NCBI GenBank assembly: GCA_964503045.1
Contig: CAZCZI010000036.1
Coordinates: 1 to 64,000 of the forward strand
DNA length: 64,000 nt
From: CAYZJR01 sp964503045
GTDB lineage: Bacteria > Cyanobacteriota > Vampirovibrionia > Obscuribacterales > Obscuribacteraceae
Reading direction: 5' to 3'
A program made the position numbers and the translations under genes. Within the stretch, counting starts at the first letter, position 1. Each line of letters opens with the position of its first letter. Below the pieces are notes generated by a model. It was not told the origin of the DNA and searched no databases. It saw only the letters and a program-made list of their open reading frames with translations. Below, one piece after another: positions 44,151 through 53,016 of the stretch.

Positions 44151-44321
44151 ATGGAAAGCAACGGCAAAAACAGCGAAGCCAAAAAGGCTAAGACAGTCGA
44201 AATGGGACTGTATCGCGATGTTAAAAATGCCGAGCAAGTTGCCCAACAAAAAGAAGCCCGGCCCATCTGCCAAAACGGCGTGTGCATGGTGACCTGGAAG
44301 CCTGTGAAACCAGCAGCTTAA
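44151..44321 (+). CDS. Small protein with CxxxxC motif, hypothetical
   Basis: 56 residues. Basic, hydrophilic N-terminus (MESNGKNSEAKKAKT), helical middle (LYRDVKNAEQVAQQKEA), and a C-terminal PICQNGVCMVTWKP with two Cys four apart. Start ATG 44151 with AAGGA at about 44137; stop TAA 44319-44321. It is followed by a hairpin at 44348-44376, consistent with a short independent transcript. Function unknown. The opposite strand is also open here but has poorer composition. Confidence 0.6.
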   Translation: MESNGKNSEAKKAKTVEMGLYRDVKNAEQVAQQKEARPICQNGVCMVTWKPVKPAA

Positions 44322-44347
44322 GAGATTTTAGGCAGAAACCCAAGTGA

Positions 44348-44384
44348 CCCCCGGAAGGCAAACCGCCGACCGGGGGCTCATTTT
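44348..44384 (+). terminator. Probable terminator before metH
   Basis: CCCCCGG (44348-44354) and CCGGGGG (44370-44376) form a 7-bp G/C stem with a 15-base loop, followed by CTCATTTTGC. No cobalamin or SAM riboswitch core was recognised between it and metH. Confidence 0.55.
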
Positions 44385-44426
44385 GCTATAACTGTGGGAC
44401 AACTGCGAGGCTTTATACTAGCCGTA

Positions 44427-47400
44427 ATGGAGTTTCTGGATGCCCTGAAAGAAAAGGTCCTCATCTTTGATGGGGCTATGGGCACGTCTATTCATAATTA
44501 TGAACTGAGTCTGGATGACTATCAGGGGTTGGAGAATTGTCCGGAAATTCTGCCTGTGAGCCGCCCCGACGTCATACGCGAGATTCACGAGCAGTATTTG
44601 AAAGTTGGTTGCGATGCGGTGGAAACTGACTCATTTGGCGGCTCTCCGGTGGTTCTTGCCGAATTCGGAATTGCTCAGCGGGCATATGAACTCAATCGCA
44701 GAGCTGCAGAGATCGCCAAAGAAGTGGCGATGAGCTACAGCAAGAAGGGTGAACCGAGATTCGTTTCAGGCTCAATGGGACCGACAACAAAGTTGCCGTC
44801 GCTCGGTCACATCTCGTTCAAAGAAATGTGTGACGCCTACTACCAGCAAGTAATGGGTTTGGTAGATGGTGGCGTCGATGTTCTTCAATTCGAAACCGGA
44901 CAAGACTTGTTGCAAGCGAAAGCTGCGATTATTGCGGCTCTCGACTATTTCAAAAAGATTGGGCGACGACTGCCGATTATTGCCCAAGTCACCATTGAAG
45001 CTCCACCGCTTGGAACCATGCTGGTCGGCTCCGACATCTCTTGTGCGTTGACCACTCTTAGCGCGTTCCCGGTTGATGTGATTGGAATAAACTGCGCGAC
45101 TGGCCCGCAGGAGATGATCGACCCCGTGCACTATCTGTGCACCAACAGCACTCGCTATGTCTCGGTGTTGCCAAACGCGGGGCTGCCCGAAAATGTCGGC
45201 GGACAGACCGTTTATAAACTCACTCCGCAAGAGCTTGCCGAGTCGTTGAATTACTTTGCGAAAGAACAAGGAGTCAACATCATCGGCGGTTGCTGCGGCA
45301 CGACGCCGGAGCACTTGAAGCGTGTAGTCGAAGTTGTCGGCCGCATGGCGCCGAAGCATCGCGACATCGAGTTTACACCGCAAGTAGCGAGCATCTATAC
45401 GTCGGTTGCACTGCATGTTGATCCAGCACCGTTGATTATCGGCGAACGAACCAACACTAACGGAAGCCGAAAGTTCAAACAACTTCTCGAAAAAGAGGAC
45501 ATGGACGGCATGGTGGCAATGGCGCGCGACCAAGAGCGCGAAGGCGCCCACGTGCTCGACGTTTGCACCGCATACGTCGGTCGCGACGAAGTTAAGGACA
45601 TGTCTGCATTCATCAAACGATTGAATACTGATTTGCAGATTCCGCTCGTCGTTGACACCACCGAATTTCCTGTTTTAGAGCAGGCGCTTCAATTGATCAC
45701 AGGTAAGCCAATCGTCAATTCAATCAACCTGGAAGACGGCGTAGATAAGATGATGCGCAAGGTTGAATTGATCACGCGGTTCGGTGCGGCAACGATTGCC
45801 CTTACAATAGACGAAGCCGGAATGGCGAAGCCGGCAGCTAAAAAATTGGAGATTGCCAAACGAATTTACGATCTCGCAACCGGCGCCGGTATGGCTCCAT
45901 ACGATCTCATCTTCGATGCGCTCACTTTCACGCTTTCTACCGGCAATGAAGATGACAGAAAACTTGGGCTTGAAACCCTAAATGGAATCAAGCTCATCAA
46001 AGAAAACCTTCCTGGTGTCAAAACTGTTTTAGGCGTGAGCAACATCTCGTTCGGGTTCGATGCAAACATTCGCCAAGTTCTCAACTCTGTCTTCTTGCAC
46101 TATGCCGTGGAATACGGGCTCGACGCTGCCATCGTCAACGCGCAGAAAATCTTGCCGCTCTACAAAATTGACGACAAGGAAATTGAGTTCCACCGCAAAT
46201 TGATTTTTGATGAGCGAACCCCCGACTACGATCCGCTCTTTGCTCTTCTGGAGTTTTATCGCGAAAAGAAAGGCGAATCAAAATTTTTAGCGGCAAAGGA
46301 AGACGATGCTCCCAAGGCAATTGAAGATGTGTTGAAACGCCGAATCATAGACGGCAACAGGGTGGGGCTGGAAAAGGATTTGACGACGGCTCTCCGAAAA
46401 TACAAGGCGCTCGAAATCATCAATGACATTTTGCTCGATGGAATGAAGGTTGTAGGCGATCTCTTCGGTGCCGGAAAAATGCAGCTGCCATTCGTATTGC
46501 AGTCAGCCGAAACCATGAAGGCCGCAGTTTCTTTTCTTGAACCGCATATGGACAAACTGGATGGCGCCCAGCGCGGAACCATGGTTCTCGCCACCGTCAA
46601 AGGCGATGTCCACGACATTGGAAAGAATCTCGTGGACATCATTCTCACCAACAACGGTTATAAGGTCATTAATCTCGGAATCAAACAACCGATCGAAAAC
46701 ATCATTTCGTCTGCACTCGAGCACAAAGCAAATTGCATCGGCATGAGCGGGTTGCTTGTGAAATCGACGGTGATTATGAAAGAGAACCTGGAGGTTCTCA
46801 ATCAAAGAAACGTCTCGATTCCAGTCATTTTGGGCGGCGCGGCGCTGACCAGACGATACGTAGAGGAAGATTGCGCCAGTGTATATAAAGGAACATTGTT
46901 CTACGGCGCGGATGCATTTGATGACTTGAAAATTATGGAAACTTTGACCAGTAATGGCAAAAATTCGGCAGCCGTCATTGAATCAGCGACCGCATCATCA
47001 ACTGTAGCCGGCGAGCCATCCAGCGCGAATGGTGAGGCTTCAAAAAATGGCGACGGCAAGAGGATTTCAAAAACTCCAAGCAAAATCATCGATCTTAATC
47101 AGTTTGCCTCGACGCAAAGATCTGATGTTGCCCGTACTTCCAAAGCCGAAGTTCCACCTCCGCCGTTTTGGGGAACCAAGATTCTCGACGACAAAGACAT
47201 CCCACTTTTAGAAGTCTTTGAGTTTCTGAATGAAAACGCTCTGATACGCGGGCAATGGCGTGTACGAAAAGGAGATATGCCTGAAGTCGAGTATCAAGAA
47301 CTTCTCGATCGAGATGTCCGCCCGGTTCTTGCTCGACTTAAAGAAGAGTGCATTGTCGAAAAACTTTTGGTTCCGAAAGCCGTCTACGGCTATTTCCCTT

Positions 47401-47984
47401 GCCAATCGAGCGGCAATGAACTGATTGTCTACCATCCCGCGGAACACCAAAGAGAATGGTTGCGATTCAACTTTCCTCGACAAGATCATGGAAAACGTCT
47501 GTGCATTTCCGATTTCTTTGCCTCTGTAGATGATGGTTTCGTCGATGTACTGCCCTTGCAGGTTGTGACGATGGGTGCGCAGGCAACCGAGTATTCGAAT
47601 TTGTTGTTCAAGTCAGATCGTTATAGCGAATATTTGTACTTCCATGGTCTGTCGGTCGAATCGGCTGAAGCTCTCGCCGAATTGCTGCACAAGCGAGTTC
47701 GCGCCGAGCTCGGGTTTGCGTCATACGATTCCAAAGATAGAAGTAAGTTTTTTCAACAAGGTTATCGCGGTACCAGATATAGCTTCGGTTATCCGGCGTG
47801 TCCGAATATCGAAGACCAGGCGCTTCTGAAAGAATTACTCGATCCCGAGCGCATCGGAGTGACTCTCACGGAAGAGTACGAACTTGTTCCCGAACAGTCC
47901 ACTTCGGCACTTGTCGTGGTCCACCCCGAAGCGAAGTACTTCAATCTTTCCCGCTCTCAAGTAGCTGTTGGGATTGATGACTAG
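44427..47984 (+). CDS. metH: Cobalamin-dependent methionine synthase
   Basis: 1185 residues, full four-module enzyme that methylates homocysteine from methyltetrahydrofolate through methylcobalamin. Module 1 (about 1-315) is the homocysteine-binding barrel with zinc ligands Cys223 (GINCATG), Cys289 and Cys290 (GGCCGTTPEH). Module 2 (about 335-600) binds methyltetrahydrofolate (GERTNTNGSRKF). Module 3 (about 625-865) has the cap and the B12 motif GDVHDIGKN with axial His729. A Ser/Thr/Lys-rich linker (865-925) leads to the activation domain with the SAM-binding stretch YRGTRYSFGYPACP. ATG 44427 fits the family N-terminus; a GTG at 44394 is the frame limit. It converges with the gene at 47990 with five bases between. 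Confidence 0.97.
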   Translation: MEFLDALKEKVLIFDGAMGTSIHNYELSLDDYQGLENCPEILPVSRPDVIREIHEQYLKVGCDAVETDSFGGSPVVLAEFGIAQRAYELNRRAAEIAKEVAMSYSKKGEPRFVSGSMGPTTKLPSLGHISFKEMCDAYYQQVMGLVDGGVDVLQFETGQDLLQAKAAIIAALDYFKKIGRRLPIIAQVTIEAPPLGTMLVGSDISCALTTLSAFPVDVIGINCATGPQEMIDPVHYLCTNSTRYVSVLPNAGLPENVGGQTVYKLTPQELAESLNYFAKEQGVNIIGGCCGTTPEHLKRVVEVVGRMAPKHRDIEFTPQVASIYTSVALHVDPAPLIIGERTNTNGSRKFKQLLEKEDMDGMVAMARDQEREGAHVLDVCTAYVGRDEVKDMSAFIKRLNTDLQIPLVVDTTEFPVLEQALQLITGKPIVNSINLEDGVDKMMRKVELITRFGAATIALTIDEAGMAKPAAKKLEIAKRIYDLATGAGMAPYDLIFDALTFTLSTGNEDDRKLGLETLNGIKLIKENLPGVKTVLGVSNISFGFDANIRQVLNSVFLHYAVEYGLDAAIVNAQKILPLYKIDDKEIEFHRKLIFDERTPDYDPLFALLEFYREKKGESKFLAAKEDDAPKAIEDVLKRRIIDGNRVGLEKDLTTALRKYKALEIINDILLDGMKVVGDLFGAGKMQLPFVLQSAETMKAAVSFLEPHMDKLDGAQRGTMVLATVKGDVHDIGKNLVDIILTNNGYKVINLGIKQPIENIISSALEHKANCIGMSGLLVKSTVIMKENLEVLNQRNVSIPVILGGAALTRRYVEEDCASVYKGTLFYGADAFDDLKIMETLTSNGKNSAAVIESATASSTVAGEPSSANGEASKNGDGKRISKTPSKIIDLNQFASTQRSDVARTSKAEVPPPPFWGTKILDDKDIPLLEVFEFLNENALIRGQWRVRKGDMPEVEYQELLDRDVRPVLARLKEECIVEKLLVPKAVYGYFPCQSSGNELIVYHPAEHQREWLRFNFPRQDHGKRLCISDFFASVDDGFVDVLPLQVVTMGAQATEYSNLLFKSDRYSEYLYFHGLSVESAEALAELLHKRVRAELGFASYDSKDRSKFFQQGYRGTRYSFGYPACPNIEDQALLKELLDPERIGVTLTEEYELVPEQSTSALVVVHPEAKYFNLSRSQVAVGIDD

Positions 47985-47989
47985 AGACC

Positions 47990-49804
47990 CTACTGAAGCG
48001 CTGAGTGTGCCTCGCCGGATTCACCAAGTGCGGGGCAGCCTTCGGCTACCATCTTGATTGTGACCTGCGCCTGCCAAGCAACGAGTGGATCGCTATCGCT
48101 TGTAAGTGCATTCAAAACGTTATGCGGCGCGTGCATGTTGCGGGCTACTTCCGAGCGAATCTCAACATTGTTATGCTTCGACAGGAATTCCAAAGTCTTA
48201 GCTGGGGTCGATGATTCGCCTGCAAGTTTCAATAAGGCTTCTTCCGAGAATCCACTCGTTTGCGAATGACCCAACGGTGGCACTGTATCGATCAGTGCAT
48301 GGTTTTCTTGGAGAGTTCCCGGCAGCGCGACCTGCTCGTGTAACTCAGAGTCCAGCGTGGCTGCAGCTTCGGAAACTACATCTTCAATCTTTTGTTGCGC
48401 TACGGAATGCCTATCGCTTGTGACAATGAGATCATCAATGACGTAGCGATCGGCTATCGATGGAATCGAATCTCCAGTGTCAACTTCAGCTTGCGAGGCT
48501 TGAGATTGAAGCATCTTTTGGGCACCACTTTCGCTAATGGCGCGAGCACTTTCTTCGATGCGATCGCAAAGCTCGTCCGAGTATTGCGGGTTTGCTTGCG
48601 GCGTGTTGACCGGCAATGAGTGCCACTCACCGGAATCGTTGTGCCGCACATCTACTACCGGAACGCTCGCCTTCACCTTTGACATGAGCAAGTCGATTTC
48701 GGCTTCAATTGTGCTCTTCCGCTTTGGGAGATCTTGTCCTGCGGGTTTCTCTGGTGTGGGTTGCGCTTGAGGGGCGGTAGCTTGCGTCGGTTCTGATGCT
48801 GGTTGCGCTTCTGGTGCAAGTGACGGTGCGGGTGACTCTGGCTCTGCGGCTTGCGGTTCTGGAGCAACTTGCAATAATTCTGCCGCTTCTTTGTCGCGAT
48901 AGCTGTGATCGATGTTGTGCGAAGCCTTGATTGCTTGCTTGGCTGTCTCGGTTGTTTTGGCACGTTGAGTGAGCACTGGAGGCAACAACGGCGGATGCGT
49001 TTGAGATTGCTGCGAAGCCGATTGCTGAAGTTTGTGCAACGGCGATTGCGGCAATATCGGTGGTATCGGCGGTGGCATTGGCACGACTGCTTCGATTTCA
49101 ACGCTTAGTGTTTCTCCATCCAAGATCTCACCGTCTGGAGTGTTGCAGGGGTTTTGCTGAAGGTAATCCATTAGTTCGACTGACAGCAAATCGCCAGGGC
49201 CCACTTGCCACTCATCCACGAAACAGGCTTCATCAACTCTCGGGGTTTGGTCGATAACTTTGTGTTCGCCGGTTTTGAATTGGGGGTCGTTGGCGCGAAG
49301 TTCACTGGTTTTTGTTTCGTGACTCTTGTTGCTCGCATAATATTCCGGATGTACTTCATTTTCGTTAAGAGACTTTGTCGCTTCTTTCAGAGCTTCCATT
49401 TTGGGAACTGTCTTGACTGTCTTTCTTCTCTGGTCTGCTATGTCTAACTTCAATGGGTCGATCTCGAAGCATTGCGCAACGCCTTTCAAATTGTCTTGCG
49501 TGCGAAATTGCTGTTCAACTAAAATATCTGAATTGCCGCACCAACGCGCTACGCCTTCTTTTTGACCGGCAGTGAGCTGCATGCCGAGCGTGGGATGGGA
49601 CGTTTCCGGCAACGCAACTTCTAGAGTCGACTTGCGATCTTTCAACTGGCGAAGACGTTCGCAATCCGATTCCTGGTGTTCGGCTGTTCCACTCTCATTT
49701 TTCAATAAAGTGGAGAAGAACTTCGTAACACGTTCGATGAACGACTTCAATTTATGGAGACCCTGCTTAGAATCGCCGGGTTGATTTGACTCATCACCAT
49801 TCAT
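47990..49804 (-). CDS. Large Pro/Gln-rich protein with C-terminal LRV/HEAT-like repeats
   Basis: About 604 residues, not recognised as a whole. N-terminal 200 residues are charged and helical; the centre (about 240-390) is Pro/Gln/Ala-rich and likely disordered, with PPPIPPILP and repeated EPQ/APE pieces. The C-terminal 70 residues (LAGESSTPAKTLEFLSKH then VEIRSEVARNMHAPHNVLNALTSD) match the leucine-rich-repeat-variant / HEAT-like unit in which STP-x-x-x-L-x-x-L alternates with V-x-x-x-VA-x-N. No signal peptide. The frame is open to 49864, but ATG 49804 with GAGGA upstream is preferred. Possibly a cytoplasmic scaffold. Confidence 0.7.
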   Translation of the reverse strand: MNGDESNQPGDSKQGLHKLKSFIERVTKFFSTLLKNESGTAEHQESDCERLRQLKDRKSTLEVALPETSHPTLGMQLTAGQKEGVARWCGNSDILVEQQFRTQDNLKGVAQCFEIDPLKLDIADQRRKTVKTVPKMEALKEATKSLNENEVHPEYYASNKSHETKTSELRANDPQFKTGEHKVIDQTPRVDEACFVDEWQVGPGDLLSVELMDYLQQNPCNTPDGEILDGETLSVEIEAVVPMPPPIPPILPQSPLHKLQQSASQQSQTHPPLLPPVLTQRAKTTETAKQAIKASHNIDHSYRDKEAAELLQVAPEPQAAEPESPAPSLAPEAQPASEPTQATAPQAQPTPEKPAGQDLPKRKSTIEAEIDLLMSKVKASVPVVDVRHNDSGEWHSLPVNTPQANPQYSDELCDRIEESARAISESGAQKMLQSQASQAEVDTGDSIPSIADRYVIDDLIVTSDRHSVAQQKIEDVVSEAAATLDSELHEQVALPGTLQENHALIDTVPPLGHSQTSGFSEEALLKLAGESSTPAKTLEFLSKHNNVEIRSEVARNMHAPHNVLNALTSDSDPLVAWQAQVTIKMVAEGCPALGESGEAHSALQ

Positions 49805-50050
49805 GCGTAATAGGATCCTCAAAAGAAGCGGTGCAAGCAGGCGAACGGATTCCAGCCATCTCATTTGAAGTGCTTACGCTTGGGACACGACACTATGTTT
49901 CGCACATTCGGACAAAAGCACATGATGGCTCTAGCTTTTGAACCTCTTCCAGGCTAACTGATTGATCTATATATGTGTTATCAACCAGTACATAATTCTA
50001 TTAGGGTAAACCATCATGTTGGAATTTCTCAGGCATTTTGGGCAGCTGCC

Positions 50051-50084
50051 TTTGTAGCGCACCCTTATATAGGAGCGCTACAAA
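50051..50084. repeat. 10-bp perfect palindrome with AT-rich loop
   Basis: TTTGTAGCGC (50051-50060) and GCGCTACAAA (50075-50084) surround a 14-base centre containing TTATATA. It lies 21 bp beyond the stop of the small minus-strand gene; on that strand the stem is preceded, not followed, by T's, so a classical terminator is doubtful. Confidence 0.6.
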
Positions 50085-50105
50085 AAGTTCAGCGGCTTTC
50101 GTGGT

Positions 50106-50327
50106 TTATCGTCCACCGATAATGCGCGCAGTGCTTGAAATCGATTTCTGAATTGCGCTCATCAGGCCAGACGCTAAATCCATACTTAGCGTGTATTTCG
50201 CCATCTCCTGCTGTAGCGCCATCAAGTTTGGCGAGCCGCCAATGGTTCGTCTCATTTTGCGGTCTGACAATGCAAAGACTACCGAGGTTTTCCGTTGGCG
50301 CAATGCTCGAATAGGGGCGTGTTTCAT
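50106..50327 (-). CDS. Small basic protein, hypothetical
   Basis: 73 residues, not recognised. It begins MKHAPIRALRQRKTSVV and contains SDRKMRRTIGG, then a helical C-terminal part (LMALQQEMAKYTLSMDLASGLMSAIQKSI). Start ATG 50327 has GGAGG with seven-base spacing, which decides against the overlapping frame starting at 50334 whose ATG abuts the GGAGG. Upstream lies a short direct repeat (GCGATGGGTGGAG, about 50400-50428). Confidence 0.65.
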   Translation of the reverse strand: MKHAPIRALRQRKTSVVFALSDRKMRRTIGGSPNLMALQQEMAKYTLSMDLASGLMSAIQKSISSTARIIGGR

Positions 50328-51022
50328 CGTACATCCTCCCGTCGTTGTTCGTTTGGCTGTAACAATGGTACCGATTTTTCCTGAGGGATCCGTGAGGGTG
50401 CGATGGGTGGAGGGCGATGGGTGGAGTGCGACGCCCATCAAAGGAAAGGTACCGCGATTTAGCTATGGGTTTTGATATAGGAAACAGAATATGGCTTTTG
50501 GGGGTTTAAACGCCGAACTCGCCACAGGCGCAGCGATAACAATACAGTCATTCCTATGCGGAGCGACACCTTTCGGTGGCTTTTGGGGTAGGATCAAGGC
50601 TTGAAACCGTAGACAGGACGACATTATGCGGCGCTATATGTGTTTCCCGTACAAAGTTATAAGAAAGGGGAATTCCATTTGCCTCCCCCGCGGGTAAGAA
50701 TGTTAGGGAGCCCCTTAGTCGGGATGTCGTTAAGGACGCAGAACGACAATCAAATATAGGAATCGCTGCACGAAACATTTGTCTGAATCACTTTAGACGC
50801 GGCTGAATTTCAAAGAATGCAATCTCGCAGCAGGGAGATCCATTCAACTGAGGTTTCACGCCTGCCTCTCCCCTAACCCCTCAGAAAGCCCAGTTTGGAA
50901 CTGGAGCGATTTTATCGTGCATATTCTTTGTGACTCGAGTTTCGGGTTTGCATCGAATATGGTGCCGGCATAAACGATCACAAGATTAAGATTGCCGCAT
51001 ACAACGATAGGAAAAACCCACG
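50328..51022. other. Long intergenic region, no gene seen
   Basis: About 700 bp between the small minus-strand gene and a TPR gene. Apart from the short repeat of GCGATGGGTGGAG near 50400-50428 I see no RNA gene, terminator or strong promoter. A 74-codon minus frame (50778-50554) has no ribosome binding site and shadow-like composition. Confidence 0.4.
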
Positions 51023-52039
51023 GTGGACCTTATGAAGTGTGAAACGATACCGGAACTGGAGAAGTTTTTATCAATTCAAGAACAAGCGTTGGGGACTCAA
51101 AGTCCCGAAGTCGCTGCTACCGTTTCGAAGTTGGCGGATTTGTATTTCAAGCAAGGGCAGTACGACAATGCGGAAGTGCTGTACAGGCGAGCTTTAGAGA
51201 TCAGAGAAAAAACTATTGGTGTGTATCGCTCTGACATTGAAGAGAGCAGACAAAGTTTAGACAGAGTCAGAACTGTTAAAAAAGAGTCGAATAATGCCGA
51301 AGTCAGAGTTACCGACCCCTGGAATACGCAGACCAATTCAACTTCGGCAAGAGAAAATCAATTTTTGAGCGGGTCGCATAGCGTTGTCGGTTCACGGACC
51401 GTGCAGCAACAGGCTGCCTCACGCACCGGACAATTTGAGCGGCCCGCTGCGCGCACCGGGCAACACGATCGTTTAGGTCGAACCGGACAACATGAGCGTC
51501 TTTCTAGTTCGTCACGAGAAAGAGAACCAAGTGTCAAAGACTCTTCAACTAGTCTTGATGCTCTTCCTGCTGACACCATTCTTGGTGACCCAAAAGAAAT
51601 CGACGCGATCAAGGAAGCTGAAGTCGAAGTTAAACTGATTCGACAGATGATGGGCAAAAAGCACCCACAGGTTGCCGATGCTCTAACCAAACTTGCCGAT
51701 CTTTATTGCAGACGCAAATGGTACAAGGAGATGGAACCGGTTCTTGTTGAAGCTCTCAAGATTCGCGAAACATCCGAAGGTGTAGACAGCATTCAGATAT
51801 CCACAAGCGTCAAGAATCTCGCGCGGTTGTATTATTTCCAAAAGAGATTTGATGTGGCTGAGCCGCTGTTCGTCCGTGCAGTTTCTCTGAGAGTGAGGGC
51901 GCTTGGCCGCAATCATCCAAGAGTTGCTGATGTCGAAGAGCAATATGCAAAACTCATGCGCAAAGTAGGCAGAGACGCTGAAGCAGAAGAACTAGAGCAG
52001 CACGTGAAGGAAGTTCGCAGCGGTTGGCGTTCTATCTAG
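51023..52039 (+). CDS. TPR protein with a central RTGQ repeat linker
   Basis: 338 residues. Kinesin-light-chain-type TPRs flank a low-complexity linker: N-terminal repeat 20-90 (VAATVSKLADLYFKQGQYDNAEVLY) and C-terminal repeats 195-330 (VADALTKLADLYCRRKWYKEME, VKNLARLYYFQKRFDVAE). The linker has three copies of RTGQ-(F/H)-(E/D)-R near residues 133-160 followed by Ser/Arg-rich sequence. No signal peptide. GTG 51023 (AGGA ten bases upstream) or ATG 51032 may start it. Convergent with the next gene, 15 bp apart. Confidence 0.82.
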   Translation: MDLMKCETIPELEKFLSIQEQALGTQSPEVAATVSKLADLYFKQGQYDNAEVLYRRALEIREKTIGVYRSDIEESRQSLDRVRTVKKESNNAEVRVTDPWNTQTNSTSARENQFLSGSHSVVGSRTVQQQAASRTGQFERPAARTGQHDRLGRTGQHERLSSSSREREPSVKDSSTSLDALPADTILGDPKEIDAIKEAEVEVKLIRQMMGKKHPQVADALTKLADLYCRRKWYKEMEPVLVEALKIRETSEGVDSIQISTSVKNLARLYYFQKRFDVAEPLFVRAVSLRVRALGRNHPRVADVEEQYAKLMRKVGRDAEAEELEQHVKEVRSGWRSI

Positions 52040-52054
52040 TTCTGAAGTCGACGC

Positions 52055-52918
52055 CTAAACTTCAAAATCATCGATAACTGCCGCGCGCTGCCGATCTGTC
52101 TTGGCTTCTTTCATGTTGCCGAGCTTTTCATAGGCCTCGGCGCGTTTCAAATAAGCTCTTGCATTGTTCTTTTCTTTCGAAGAGAAATCAAGATACTTTG
52201 TGAAATCCTTGATTGCCTCATTCGCTTTCCCGAGTCTGAGATAGACGTCACCTCTGTTGTAATAGTTGTTGGACCACTTGGGAGAAAGCTCGATGCACTT
52301 TGTAAAATCGTTAAGCGCGAGCCCGTCTTGCTTTGATGCGCCGTATGCCTTCGCGCGATCTTTGTACAAAAACATGTCCTTGGGAGAGATTTTGATGGCG
52401 CTAGTGAAATCTGCAATCGCTTCCTTGTAGTGACCCATCATTTCGTGCAAGCGCCCTCTGACTTTCAAGCACTTCAGATCATTTGGTTGTTTCTCAATCA
52501 GGATGCTCAAATCAAGTAGACCTTTGGCAGGCTTTCCGTCGTGAATGTATGCTTCTGCCCTGTGAAAGCGCGCCTTGGAAAAATCCGGCTTGAGTTCAAG
52601 CGACTTTCCATACTCGGCAATTGCTTGCGGATACATCGCCAACTCCGAGTAACATTGCCCGCGATGGTAATACACGATGCTGGAGGGGAAGGCTTTGGCT
52701 GCGACATCGAGCTTTCCCAGAGCCTCCCTATATTGTTTCTTGTCCATGAGATCTTTCGCTTCCATCAACTCTTTTGATGCCACTGATTCCCCATCATCCT
52801 TACAGATGGCAGCAGAACATCCCAATGTTCCAGCCAAAATTGAAATGGCTAAAACGCTCGATGCAAGGCGCCGCAATGTGGCGGCGTGTATGGAAAATGT
52901 CGTGTGGTTGAGTGGCAT
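52055..52918 (-). CDS. Exported TPR protein, possible lipoprotein
   Basis: 287 residues. Signal sequence of about 33 residues (LASSVLAISILAGTLGC) ending in a Cys that could be lipidated, though the lipobox (TLGC) is imperfect. About six canonical 34-residue TPRs follow, e.g. YYHRGQCYSELAMYPQAIAEYGKSLELKP and YNRGDVYLRLGKANEAIKDF (shown in part). Likely periplasmic scaffold. ATG 52918. It converges with the RTGQ TPR gene and diverges from the gene at 53017. Confidence 0.85.
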   Translation of the reverse strand: MPLNHTTFSIHAATLRRLASSVLAISILAGTLGCSAAICKDDGESVASKELMEAKDLMDKKQYREALGKLDVAAKAFPSSIVYYHRGQCYSELAMYPQAIAEYGKSLELKPDFSKARFHRAEAYIHDGKPAKGLLDLSILIEKQPNDLKCLKVRGRLHEMMGHYKEAIADFTSAIKISPKDMFLYKDRAKAYGASKQDGLALNDFTKCIELSPKWSNNYYNRGDVYLRLGKANEAIKDFTKYLDFSSKEKNNARAYLKRAEAYEKLGNMKEAKTDRQRAAVIDDFEV

Positions 52919-53016
52919 GCCAATCTCTTACCCCGTTTTGGGAGGATTTTGCAAGTTCAGGACAAGTTCAGGAGCCCGGGACTATTCTCAAATCCTCCCC
53001 CCACCGGAGCACCCCC

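Noticed and set aside
44322..44426. Possible cobalamin or SAM riboswitch before metH
   Set aside because: Only a G/C hairpin with a short T-run is visible; none of the conserved riboswitch cores could be found by eye.
49805..49864. N-terminal extension of the LRV-repeat protein giving a hydrophobic start
   Set aside because: The ATG at 49864 has no ribosome binding site; ATG 49804 has GAGGA upstream. Not fully excluded.
50554..50778. 74-codon minus-strand frame
   Set aside because: No start signal and no protein-like pattern.
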